Origin: Drosophila persimilis
Lineage: Eukaryota; Arthropoda; Insecta; Diptera; Drosophilidae
Assembly (NCBI RefSeq): GCF_003286085.1
Contig: NW_020825326.1
Location: forward strand, 558,001 to 622,000
Direction of reading: 5' to 3'
Length of the DNA: 64,000 bases
The notes under the pieces were generated by a model. That model worked only from the letters and a program-made list of their open reading frames with translations, did not search any database and was not told where the DNA came from. A program made the translations under genes and the position numbers. Each line of letters opens with the position of its first letter. The stretch's first letter is position 1. Below are positions 49,299 to 60,067 of this stretch, piece after piece.

Positions 49299-49610
49299 CA
49301 TGTCTGAATTTGGATTTGAGTTGGAAATGGGTTCTTTGGGTTTTAGTTCTGCAGGGGGAGGTAAATCAGTGTGGTTTTGTGGCTAAGGTTGGGTTGTGTG
49401 GGTCGTGTATCACTTTCATATTAATGATCGTCATAAATCGTCAAATATTTACTGGTATATGGCCGGGAGCAGGGAAGCAATAAATATAGAGACAAGCAGA
49501 AGTGGGGTTAGAGCTCACCAAAGAGCTCTGGGTCGAGCTGTGATTCGGGCAACGGAATCGCAAAGAAAACAGAAGACTTTTGCAATGAACTCGAGCTGAG
49601 AGGTTTGAGG
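49299..49610. other. Spacer between two transposons
   Basis: No gene or repeat terminus is seen. The short frames lack domains. Confidence 0.5.
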
Positions 49611-50330
49611 CACTGTGTGTGAAACGGCCGAATAGCGTATAGTATTTAAAATTCGAATTCCTAAATAAGACATTTTTTTGGGCCAATTTGCACTCCGTAA
49701 AAAAAATTACAGTTTTTATAATTAAACTGATATCCTCGAAAAAAAATGCTTTTTATAAACGTAAAGGTACGTACTGTAAAATAAGAGGGCTTTTCGGGAT
49801 GTTAAGTACATTGTTTTCGACAAAAAAAAAGTTCACTTTTTTCCAGACCTCAGAAATGTTTAATTAGTTTTCGGATCCTAATTGTATATTATAATTGTAT
49901 ATTAATTAAAAATAAATACATACACTTTAATTGTTATATGCAGTAACGTTTTTTGAAGCCACGAAATCCACGCCATCTTTCTCGCACATATTCGAGAGCT
50001 TAGAAATCTAAAAATATAATGATTTGTACTCACAAATGTGAGTACTCACAGAAGCAGAAACATTTTGCTGAAATTTATAGATCTACAGATTGATTTCCTG
50101 AGAGTTTCTGTGGGATATATGATTCTGAATAATATTTAATATTTTTTTTGTTCTAGTCTTACAAAACCATTTTGTGCATTGATATTTTTGTGTAATTTAA
50201 AAGGTAAAAAAATATCATCATGACGAAATATAATATACAAATTAAATGACAAAAACTTTCAATGATTTACACAATATACAATGTTTGATATAAGTTTATA
50301 TAAGCTAGTTTGGCCGTGTAACCCACTGTG
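49611..50330 (-). mobile_element. Non-autonomous element with CAC(A/T)GTG ends (Transib-like?), copy 1
   Basis: The left end is CACTGTGTGTGAAACGGCC (49611). The right end, reverse-read, is CACAGTGGGTTACACGGCC (50330), 15 of 19 positions identical. Flanks are TGAGG (left) and CGAGG (right): a 4-bp direct repeat GAGG, or 5 bp with one mismatch. The 720-bp interior is AT-rich with no useful frame. It shares its ends with 57710-58565. CACAGTG is also the RAG recombination-signal heptamer, and Transib elements have CAC ends and 5-bp GC-rich duplications. The superfamily is an inference; CMC/Chapaev-type elements (4-bp duplication) are an alternative. Strand is set by matching the other copy. Confidence 0.7.
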
Positions 50331-51610
50331 CGAGGCCAGTATATTTGGATATAATTATCGCCCTGTCCATATTGCTCTAACGTGAAAGTAAAATCAGTGA
50401 AGAATTAATAACATTTGGCCAAACTGCTATGCTGGGCTCTGTGAAAAAAACGAACAACAAGCAAATGAATGAAAAAACGACAAATATAAAAATAAACTTT
50501 TTCTTTTACTGGGTCAGCCATAAACTTTTTGGATCTGTATCTTTTTCTGCCTTAGTCTTAGTTTTTGTCTGAGTTATTTGCCTTTTCTTTATTTTTTTTT
50601 CGTTTTGTTTTGTTTAATTTGGATTTCTTCCATTCCACTCGCCAAAAGCGTAAACAAAAGGGACAAACTACGGGGTTACTATAACTCAATTACTAGTGAG
50701 TAAAACCTATATAAATTTGGCCGGCCAACGGACCAGAAACGATGTCCCAAGCTTGCACTCCGGCTTTGTCTTAGTTTTTTTTACTCTGAGTGTAGCTGAG
50801 TAATTAGAGAATTCTTTTCAAGTATTCTGTTCATATTCAAGTTAAAACTGGACAATGGCTAAATTCAAATCTCAAGGGTGCGTACCAGCATAAGTGGCAT
50901 GTCTCGACCGTTTCTCCATCAGACTTAAGAAGGAAGATTGAAATTCTTGTAAATATTCTAATGGATTTTAATTGAAATCAGCTCCAGCATATTATATGTT
51001 CATTGATCAAAATGATCAAATCATTGTTGTACTTATCCGTTAAGAAAGTCGAATAAAAATAACAAGAAAAATGTTCCTCAGATTAATCTCACGCAGAAAG
51101 CCCGTAGAATTTAGAGAAGATTATGGCTTCTATCGCTTATATCATATAATCCCTACAGATATCATTGATTCAGGTTCTTGAATAAAACATAGAAAAGATT
51201 AGATTAGGAGGAAAGGATTTGATTTTCTGGAATTAAAATGAAAATTCGTCAACCTCAATGTCATCAAGAACTAATAATGATGATAATAAACCGTCGAAAA
51301 TCATTAGAAAATGCTGTATTCCGGTGTTGGTAGTAGAAGATAAGACTTAAAAAAATAATCTGAAGTCTAAGAAATATATTAGATAATGGCAAAGAAATCG
51401 CTAATCGTCCCTCAATTATTATATAGTTGATTGGCGATTTCGTTATACTGTAATGTCCCAGAGACAACAAATTAAATCTAAAAGTTCGCATCGGTAAATT
51501 ATACTCACATTAGAGGAATAGAATATTTATAATCAATTTAAATTTTACTGTCAGAATCTCCAAAATGACTGATCCAAGATTAGTGATGGAAAAAACAATA
51601 TGCTAAAAAA
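50331..51610. other. AT-rich gene-free stretch
   Basis: No domain, TE terminus or RNA gene is recognised. Long A/T runs break all frames. Confidence 0.55.
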
Positions 51611-52114
51611 ACAAGCGGGAAACGTTATGAGTCGCAGCGACTCTACATTCTACGATTCTCAATCAGTATGGCTCCCTTCCGCCAAAGAGAGCACACTGCA
51701 CGATGAATAGTGTGTTGTTCTGGATTGCAAATGGATTTTTTGTATTCTAGCTACAATAAAGATTTGAGCTGATCCCGCTTCGGCAATCCGGTAGATATGG
51801 TCATTGCCTGCTATCTGAACTCCGCTTCTTCGGTTTGTTTGTATCTTCAAAATTGTGGATGTCACAGATTGTCGCTCTAAATGAGGGCGGAATAGAGCAT
51901 AGAAAATTTTCGAAATACCATTGTTTCAGTTCACACTTCACAAGAATCTGTTTGAAAAACTTGGTTACACTATAGCTATATCGAATCGGCTATTCATTCT
52001 GATCAAAAATGTATATACTTAATGGTGGGAAACGCTTCCTTCTGGGTGTTCCACACATCTAAATAAAACTAATATATCACTACTCTTTGAGTATCGGGTA
52101 TATATCGGGTATAT
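51611..52114 (-). mobile_element. Diverged DINE-1-type copy, reverse
   Basis: AACAAGCGGGAAACGTTATG (decayed 3' end) leads through the interior to TCTGATCAAAAATGTATATA and GAGTATCGGGTATATATCGG, where the 5'-end motif is doubled. There is no GTCY tract. It is an older relative. Confidence 0.8.
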
Positions 52115-52408
52115 AACCTTGACTACCTTGCATATTTATTCGGAGCGTGCGGCTGATACTACTATTTATGCCATCTACTGCCATCTGAATTTTTCCATAA
52201 TTTCCCGAGCCATCAACCACAAATGGGTCATGTCATAGTGCCTTTGTGGAACACTAATGGGTGATAGAGGACCATCAGAATGATCATCTTAACCGACACA
52301 TGTCATGATCTGAGCCCGTTCCGACGAGCATGCAACGTCTGTCGAGACTTGAACTTAACTTGCAATAATACCACCCCCCTTTCTAATGAACTTTTTTTTT
52401 AGTTTTTT
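52115..52408. other. Spacer between DINE-1-type copies
   Basis: No feature is recognised. It ends in a T run that borders the next element. Confidence 0.5.
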
Positions 52409-53240
52409 ATACCCGATACTCAAAATGAGTATTGGGGTATATTAGATTTGTGGTAAAAGTGGATGTGTGTAACGTCCAGAAGGAATCGTTTCCGACCCCA
52501 TAAAGTATATATATTCTTGATCAGTATCAATAGCCGAGTCGATTGAGCCATGTCTGTCTGTCCGTCCGTCCGTCCGTCTGTCCGTCTGTCCGTCCCTATT
52601 AGCGCCTTGTGCTCAAAGACTATAAAAGCTAGAGCAACGATGTTTTAGGTCCAGACTTCTGTGATATGTCACTGCTACAAAAATATTTCAAAACTTCGCC
52701 CCGACCACTTCCGCCCCCACAAAGGACGAAAATCTGTGGCATCCACATTTTGAAAGATACGATAAAACCAAAAACGCAGAATCGTAGAGAATGACCATAT
52801 CTTTTAGACTGCAGAATCTGAATTGGATCGTATTATTATTATAGCCAGCATCAAGAAAACCATTTCAGTTTTTCTCGCCCTGTCTCTCTCTAACACACAC
52901 GTAGCATAGGCGGCTTTGCTTAGAGTAAAACATTAGCGCCTAGATCTCAGAGACTATAAAAGCTAGAGCAACCAAATTTGGTATCCACACTCCTAATATA
53001 TAGGACCGAGACGAGTTTGTTTCAAAATTTCGCCACACCCCCTTCCGCCCCCGCAAAGGATGCAAATCTGGGGATATTCACAAATCTCAGAGACTATTAA
53101 GGCTAGAGTAACCAAATTTGGTATCCGCACTCCTGTTAGATCTCACTATAAAACGTATATCTCAAGCCATACTGACTTAGTATCGGGTATAACTGTAGAG
53201 TTGCGGTGTCCGCAGCAACTCACAACGTTCCCCCTCGTTT
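52409..53240 (+). mobile_element. DINE-1-type element with internal deletion near its 3' end
   Basis: It starts TATACCCGATACTCAAAATG. The GTCY tract lies at about 52554-52594 and modules at about 52722 and 53057. At about 53165 the text jumps from GTATATCTCAA straight to GCCATACTGACTTAGTATCG, losing the third module and the CTCTCTCGCACGCA block. The 3' end with hairpin and CCCCCTCGTTT is intact. Confidence 0.92.
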
Positions 53241-53638
53241 TTTTTATTTTTTTCTGTGTCTGCTTCTGCTTTGGTTTTGTTTTTCTGGCTTCTTTTTCTC
53301 ATTTTGTGATTTTCTAAATACATTTTCTTGTTTTCGTGCAGCTTTCACATGTGAATGTGACGACTGTCTTCATCACATGCCCACCCGTCCGTCCCACCAC
53401 ACTACTCCTACAATCTTCATTAGCACCTTCTCATCCTCATCATCATCTGCTGCCACTGCGCCATTCTCCTGTGGATCTTCTTTTGATTTGCTGTCAAGTT
53501 ATTGTCTTGCCGCCTTACGAAGGAGATTTTTTTAAAGAGTTTTTTATTTTTCTTTGCCTGTACATAACAGGGTAGCATAGGTATAAGCAAGGTCAGTCAA
53601 AAGGTAAATATAAAAAGCTAAAAATATTTACTGATCAA

Positions 53639-53689
53639 ATGTGTGTTATAGCTAGAGAGTGTTATAGCCGCTCTAGCTATAACACACAT
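53639..53689. repeat. Perfect 19-bp-stem hairpin
   Basis: ATGTGTGTTATAGCTAGAG (53639-53657) is followed by a 13-base loop (53658-53670) and the exact reverse complement (53671-53689). It is too short for a typical Drosophila pre-miRNA. It may be a palindromic transposon end or the product of a local inversion. Confidence 0.85.
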
Positions 53690-53832
53690 TCCAGCCCTTT
53701 TATTCCAGGAAAATTTAATGGGAATTTGAAGCTGAAATTTTGTATAGTTGATCAGAATGCCATTAATAAACGCTTGAAAAAATTTCGGGCCGCAGCTGGA
53801 ATTAATAATATATAAAGTAAATATATAAACAA

Positions 53833-54141
53833 ATGGCAACCAAGGAGGAGTTATCGACGCAATGCGCTTTGCAGGTACTCCCGACCGAAACAAATATAAT
53901 TATCAACGATGAGGAAGTGAATGTTCCTTTTCCATTCCAGGTTTTTTCCAGTGCCCATCATTTGTTTGCCACATGCCGCGGCCCATTCCGCCCTAGCCAC
54001 CGTTGGAGCCGCTCGGGCTCCTCGCGCCTCCTATTCACACCTCTGAACAGCGTGGCAGCCAATTCGTTTGTCCGAAAACGAAAAGGCAAAAAAAACCAAA
54101 AACCCATTACCAATACACCATCAGCCAACGTGGCTAATTAG
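53833..54141 (+). CDS. Hypothetical 102-codon ORF with good start context
   Basis: The ATG sits in AAACAAATGGCAACC, close to the Drosophila start consensus. The frame begins MATKEELSTQCALQVLP and ends with a Lys/Asn-rich tail (KRKGKKNQKPIT) before TAA. No domain is recognised. CCATTCCAG followed by GTTTTTTCCAG at about 53932-53950 could be a donor/acceptor pair, so only the first 36 codons might be coding. It may be a lineage-specific gene, a first exon, or chance. Confidence 0.25.
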   Translation: MATKEELSTQCALQVLPTETNIIINDEEVNVPFPFQVFSSAHHLFATCRGPFRPSHRWSRSGSSRLLFTPLNSVAANSFVRKRKGKKNQKPITNTPSANVAN

Positions 54142-55148
54142 CGTCTTGGAAAGGCAGAACATCGGCGTTGGCGTCGGCTTTGACTGCTTACAAGAGGTGC
54201 AGAGAGATTAAGACGGAGGAATTGAGAGATGGAGACGTCAGTTTTGACTGAGACAGAGATAGAGACAGCGATGATGAGCCGGGACTGAGCCTGGTCATTT
54301 ATTAGACGCTGAGACGCCGCATCCAAGTGGTTTGGTTTGGTGATTAGCATGGATTAGGATAGCTCCCAGTCCTTGTCCGAATCCGAGTCCGAATCCCAGT
54401 TCCAACTCACGTTTCATTCGGAGTTGGTCATCAGGAAGCAGCTTGAGTGGCAGGCGTTGCTCTTTTAGGATCCTATTTAAATTCTTGCAATCCTATAACT
54501 AGATCGGAACACACAGGGGATTACAATATCAGGATCTGATGACATTTATTTGAATAATTTTTGGCATTACTTTGTGACAAGAACAATGTATAGCGATATG
54601 GCAGGGAGGGGAGCAGAGTGCGGGAGAGACACTGATGGTCATTTTGCATTTGGCCAATTTCAATGAATATTGGCCAAAAAGATACCAGAGACATGCGAAG
54701 CGCACATCGATCATCATTTGCGGCACGATAAAGGCAAAGACAGCGTAGAAGATGTGGGGAAAAGTGAAATGCTGTGGAATCTATGGAGGCGGGGTCCAAC
54801 AGAGTAATGGTGGCCCACAGAATGGTGGAATGAGCACTAGAGAGAGGGAGACATGGAGGCGAGCATATTGCGGGATTGGAGTGCGGGCCCCTCTGGTCAT
54901 ACAATTACTGGTGGGATCAAGATGATGACGGGATGATGTTGATGATGCTCCACCAAGGCAGACACTGTCCCTCCTGGTAAACGCCACCATTGACCATTAG
55001 AATTAAGTTTTAACTTTAAATCAAATATAAATTTAAAGCCACAGTTGCAGTCTCAGTTTAAGCAGATAGGACGCAGGGACAGGAACAGAGACAGCGACAC
55101 CAAAATAAAATGCAAAAATGTGCATGCTGGAAAAGCAGAAAGAAATCG
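54142..55148. other. Gene-free stretch
   Basis: Overlapping low-complexity frames (CCGAGTCCGAATCCCAG type) occur on both strands. No domain or repeat terminus is identified. Confidence 0.5.
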
Positions 55149-55392
55149 TGCGAAATTTTAATAATAATTTTAACAGTGCGATATCACAGGATTCTGGATA
55201 CAAAATTTGGGTGCTCCTACTCTTTTAGTCTCTGATAACTACGACAGACAGACATGGCTATATCGGCTCGGCTATTGATGCTGATAAAAAATATATATAC
55301 ATTATGGGGCCGGAAACGCTTTCTTCTGGCCATTGCACACATCCACTTTCTCCACGAATATTTACCTATACTCATTTTTAGTATCGGTTATA
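55149..55392 (-). mobile_element. 5' part of a diverged DINE-1-type copy, reverse
   Basis: GGATACAAAATTTGGGTGCT, then GACAGACAGACATGGC, TCGGCTATTGATGCTGAT and ACTCATTTTTAGTATCGG give the reverse 5' half in family order. No 3' end. Confidence 0.8.
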
Positions 55393-55552
55393 AATATAAG
55401 AAGCTGCATATCCATTTCTGTATCTATTTAACTTCATGGTCTTTTCGTTCACTTATTGTTCCCAAAATAAGTCATAATCGATAATGTGAACGCATAGTGG
55501 TCAAAATGAAAGATTCGAAAGAATCCCAAAATATATTTATTTTCCAAATTTG

Positions 55553-55690
55553 TATATCCAGTACTCGAATAGGTATTTAAGTTTTGTGAAGATGTGTGTA
55601 AGACCCAAAAGAGAACGTTTCCGTTGTCCCATAAAGCACATATATATACATACATATATTCTTGATCAGCTCCAATAGTCAATACTATAT
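55553..55690 (+). mobile_element. Short 5'-end fragment of a DINE-1-type copy
   Basis: TATATCCAGTACTCGAATAG, GATGTGTGTAAGACCCAAAA, then TATATTCTTGATCAGCTCC. It stops before the GTCY tract and abuts the dispersed repeat at 55693. Confidence 0.7.
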
Positions 55691-55692
55691 AT

Positions 55693-55790
55693 ACAGGGTG
55701 CGCCATCTTTTAGTACGGTATGGTAACATCGAATAGCTTAAAACAATATCAATTAAGTGGCCGCCTCTATTAGCAATTACAAATTGCGAT
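55693..55790 (+). repeat. Dispersed repeat, second copy
   Basis: ACAGGGTGCGCCATCTTTTA, ACATCGAATAGC, CAATATCAATTAAGTGGCC. The first two thirds match 31636-31695, and the last part matches 32886-32905. This copy is uninterrupted and shows how the 31-33 kb copy was split. Family unknown. Confidence 0.6.
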
Positions 55791-57709
55791 CTTTTTTCTG
55801 CGTTTATTAGTATATATATATATATAATATATAGTATTTAAATTGTATTTTTATAGGTACTACATTGATTAAGCGTCATTTAAGATATTGTTTTTAAAAA
55901 TCTATAAATAACCGGTTATGGAGATCCACTATCTAACCAAACTTGCTAAAATCACGTTTTACCGTTTTGTACCGCTCGGTGCCACAGTGTCGTGTTTACT
56001 TTCCTCGAAATAGAAATATTTTTTTTACCAAAACTACCAATATTCTATATTTGTACCGCTATCAAACGGTAAAATAACAATTGGGAGGATAAAAACGGTA
56101 TTTATTAGCTTGTTAATTAAAAAAATATGTAAAATACTTAAGTTATTTGAAAAATGAAAACATTAAAGCAATACCAGATTTTACAAAACCTTGTCATTGA
56201 AAAAAACCTTACCAAACTCATATACAAATTTTAAAGCCCCAAATCTATCAGAAAAAAATCTATCAGCTGACTATGAAAATGAGGCAACAAATCAAATTTT
56301 TTATATGGTGAAATAAAAATCAAGTGTATCTTCAAATACAGAAAACCCAATATTATTTTATCTTATGCCGAATCGATCATATGTACCTACATATGTGTAT
56401 TATTTTTACAAGTTGGGAGAAAGGACGTGCCCAATGCTTTTCTAGAAAATCAATCGTAACAAGTTCTCGTCTCTCCCAACTCCATCTCTACCGATCAGAT
56501 GCTTCGGGTTATAATGATCCTGAGAATAGATTCATTGACGAATTTTGCTTGTTCTGATGGTGGGGCAAAGTCGGAGCAAAAATCAGATTGGGACAAACAA
56601 TTTTCCATTGGAAAAAAGCTAACGGTAAATGGCCATATCGGTGTCTCTTTCAAGGTATCCGTGAGTAGCTTGGACGGACGGATGGACGGCTGGCCGGACT
56701 GATACATTAACTGAGCAAATGATAAAAGGTAATTAGCAAGAAAGGAAGTAAAATCAAGCAACGTACTAAAATTAACAAAAGATTTTTTATCCACGGTGAA
56801 ATGTTATCCATGTGTGGGTCTCTTTCCCTCTATCTATCTCTCTTTTACTCTCTGTTGAAATGAGCTGATGGCACAACGCTGAAAAGAGAGAAGAGAATGC
56901 TGAAGTCCAACAGCTGAAACACAAACATACTAAACATTGTAAAGAACACGCAAATAAAATAATCTTTGAAAATAGATAAGCCTGCGTATTTTAGGCACGG
57001 GAAAACGAGATTGAAGCAAATTAAAATTGATGACAGAAAATTAAAAAAAAAGTGTTTTAATAAATGGGACACTTAATATCAAAAATATATTTAATATACC
57101 TTAGTTTAAATAAATCAAATGTAAATTATGTTTATTATTAGATAATAAAAGCAGAACTCTTCAATTGAAGAGTATGCACAAGTCGCGACGACCTGTGTCT
57201 AGGCTTGGAATTTCTTGTCTCGCTTAAAGTGATTTCTTTACGCATTCGCGACGACTGCTGTCGCTGGCACAGCTAGGTGTTCTTCTGCTCTGGTCCGCTG
57301 TGCAATACGTCCCAATCTTAATTATTGTCGCTCGCAACTGTTACTTCTACTGTAACATCTCTATCCTCGCCCCACTCCACACCTTGGCTCAAGCAATTCT
57401 TTTTGTTATTATGCTAAGCTTCGCACAGACCCGATCCCGACTCCGATTGACGCTGCTCTAATGAATTATGATTACAGCTGCAGAGCACCGCACCAAAGCT
57501 CTCTCTCTTTCTCTGAGAACTCTACAATTTCTTGCACTCCGAAGCAGCAGAGAAGAGCAACTTCTCATGGTAGCTATTAGTCTTAACCGAATGTTAGGCA
57601 ACAGCATGGCAATGACCTGAGAGAGTGCGTAGAGTTTACCCCGACTAAGAAATCTAACTACTCTCTTGAGGTACGCTCTCACTAATACCGCTTCCCGATC
57701 CGACCCTCG
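55791..57709. other. Gene-free stretch with a CACTR-element relative
   Basis: About 55960-56260 contains TACCGTTTTGTACCGCTC and AAAGCCCCAAATCTATCAG, related to the element at 29136-29634. Around 57480-57720 a CT/GA-rich patch gives a minus-strand frame of about 90 codons (Arg/Leu-rich) without a domain. Confidence 0.45.
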
Positions 57710-58565
57710 CACAGTGGGCGAAATGTCCAATCAGCTCCATTAAATTCAAAACTTCATGTCACAGTCTGTTTAAACTTTTGTGTGGTATCGATTCTCAATA
57801 CCTCGATGAACTAATTGCCAATTTGTTTTTCTCTCATATTTCGTGAAGCTGTGAAGCGTCAAACCGAACATATGTTGCAAGAGCTGTTATGAACATCTTT
57901 TGGCGCCTTTTTTTTTAAGCTGGCAAAAATTTGTGAAAAAAGTAAAAAATCAAAGCGTAGTTAAAATTTATTCTGAACTATCAGTTTTTAGACTTGTAGC
58001 TATTTGGTCAGAGGTGTGTATGAGTTTAATAACATGTACTAGTTTAAAATAGCTGTGGAAGTGAACCTTTGGAAAAGTTTTGCTTAAAAAACATATTGCA
58101 TTGTTTGGTGGAGTGCATCTTGTGAGATGGGTGCGATCTGGTTTCGATCTGCATGCTCTTCTATTTACATCTGATCCTTTAATTTCAAAGTTATCAAAAC
58201 TGTCATCGAGGCTTTCCAAAGAAAATATAGAGTTGGATAAAGAAGTTAAAGATTTGCTGTTGGATGTCAACTTTGAAAAAGACATTTTATGTTCCGGTAG
58301 TTCAGATATTTGCATTTGACTACATTTAAAATTAGATAAGTTACACTGGTAAACTATCTATGGAATGGTATTTTAAAATCTTGAAATATTTTGAATTTTG
58401 AAAATATATCGTATCTATTTGATATAGTTGACCGATTCTACTGAAATTTGGAGCAGTCATTCGGCTATTAACAATCATGCTAAACTACAAATTTAATTAA
58501 GATATCTCTTAAATTACGCTTGCTATTAATTTAATGCCATGAGATTGGCCGTTTCGCCCACTGTG
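57710..58565 (+). mobile_element. Non-autonomous element with CACAGTG ends (Transib-like?), copy 2
   Basis: The left end CACAGTGGGCGAAATGTCC and the reverse-read right end CACAGTGGGCGAAACGGCC match at 17 of 19 positions, and the match continues with AATC. Flanks are CCTCG (57705-57709) and CCTCT (58566-58570). Length 856 bp. The interior has a minus frame (57968-58315, about 115 codons, Ser-rich: SKLTSNSKSLTSLSNSIF) and an overlapping plus frame (58080-58319). Neither shows a DDE transposase motif, so it is probably non-autonomous or decayed. Confidence 0.75.
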
Positions 58566-59215
58566 CCTCTCAAAGAAAGATTTAGTTTAATGCTTAGTTT
58601 TCTTTATTTCTTGCCACCACATCAGCCTGGAAACATTAAGCATTAACGACTGCATATGTATGTATTTCACAACGTCAGTTCTCTAGCCTCCGCTTCTTCC
58701 ACCTCTTCCTTAGCTTTTTCGGGGTCGTTTCTTCTGTCCCTTATTCTTTTTTTTCGATTTATTTTATATCCGTAAAAGACGCTTGGTTCCGTTCCGGTCT
58801 TTTGGGGGTGATACAATTTTGGACTGACTTTAATAGGACTAACGTTACTTGAGTGAGTTCCAGACACACTTTATATGGGCGGTTGGAACAACTTGCTTTA
58901 TAGGGGGAGGAACAGTTATGTTCTTATTTGTTATCCTGGGATCTAGACACACTCCCATGCTCTTTACACAGCGAACCCTCGCCATAAAGGTAACATACCC
59001 AAATCGGGCTGTCTCTATCTCTCGGAACAGGTGTCGTTGAAGAAGAAGGTCGCTTTGCTCTCCTGCTCTGCTGTTGTTCAAGTTCAATGCTACGACTGCG
59101 GTGAATGTGGCTGGCTGCCGCTGGTTCTGCTGTTAGGCTTGAGGTCGGGCACTGGCCCCATCCCTCCTTCCCACACATAAACTCTACGTACTAAGAGGAA
59201 GAGAGCGCTTTACTT
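58566..59215. other. Intergenic flank with an unrecognised short frame
   Basis: A plus-strand frame (58843-59040) contains a membrane-like segment (HFIWAVGTTCFIGGGTVMF) and a possible donor after ACCCTCGCCATAAAG (GTAACA). It has no ATG start and no family match, so it is not called a gene. Confidence 0.4.
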
Positions 59216-59300
59216 TTGGAGAGCATGCTCTCTCTGTCTGTGGGACTCTCTCTGACTGTCGTTCGCTATCGTTGGTCGTGCACGATCGCTAGAGCGTGCG
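59216..59300 (+). promoter_or_regulatory. Possible GAGA-type promoter-proximal sequence
   Basis: CTCTCTCTGTCTG and CTCTCTCTGACTG (about 59230-59260) are GAGA-factor-like, set in a GC-richer region with repeated GTTCG words and upstream of a possible first exon. No TATA box or clear initiator could be fixed. Weak evidence. Confidence 0.25.
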
Positions 59301-59779
59301 TTCGTTCGTTTGTTCATATAAATAAACATATTTATGCATGTGTGTGTGTAGTAGTAGTAGAAATGAGCCTCGCGCTTTTCTTTGCTTCAATTTGCCTCTG
59401 CTGGCGGCGCTGCCTGCTCTCTGCAGCAGGCTTCGGGCACGACCATGGTCGCTTTCTCTGGTTCTGCTGCTGCTGTTCTTTCTCGCTCTCTGGATTCTTC
59501 TTCTTTCGCTTCTACCGCCGCTTTGTGGAGACCTCTAAGAAAGGCATAAAAGTGGCGCACGACCAGGGACATCAGCCATTGCGCGTGATGCAATTGAAGT
59601 GCTAACATATCGTCGTCGAGTCAGCCATCACCAGCAATATCATCAGAAGTGCAGTAGCAGTAGCAGTATCAGTAGAAGCAGATTCAGCAGCAACGGAAGC
59701 ACCAGCACCGTGAACAAATATTTCTTCTTTTTTTTTTGGTTCATCCGCCCGCTCACTCTCCCTCTCTCCAAGTGTGTGT

Positions 59780-60067
59780 CTCTATGAACTGACAGTGTGT
59801 GTGTAACAACAAAAATCCACTCCTTGCTGATGCGGATGCGGACCGAGCGCGGATCGACTCAGTGACAAAAAACCACCATTGTGAAAAACCCCTAATAAAC
59901 TTAGCCCAAACTGTGAAAGTGTCCCTTGAACACGCACACACACACATGCACACACACACACCTCAACTGTACAGAAACTAGAACGCTAAAGAAAAAACAC
60001 TTGCAAAAGGATTAAAGCAAAAGTTTGGAAAATTGTGAAATATTCTCGGGAAAAGACTCTCGCTAAG
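59780..60067 (+). other. Possible non-coding first exon ending at a strong splice donor
   Basis: A-rich, stop-filled sequence (AACAACAAAAATCC, GTGAAAGTGTCCC, GAAAAAACACTTGC) resembles Drosophila 5' UTRs and ends CGCTAAG followed by GTAAGA, a near-consensus donor at 60068. It includes a (CA)n run at about 59937-59962. If real, the gene lies to the right with a long first intron. The 5' boundary is a guess. Confidence 0.3.

Noticed and set aside
59937-59962. Tandem CACA tract considered as a CRISPR-like or regulatory array
   Set aside because: Simple (CA)n microsatellite in a eukaryotic genome. No spacers.
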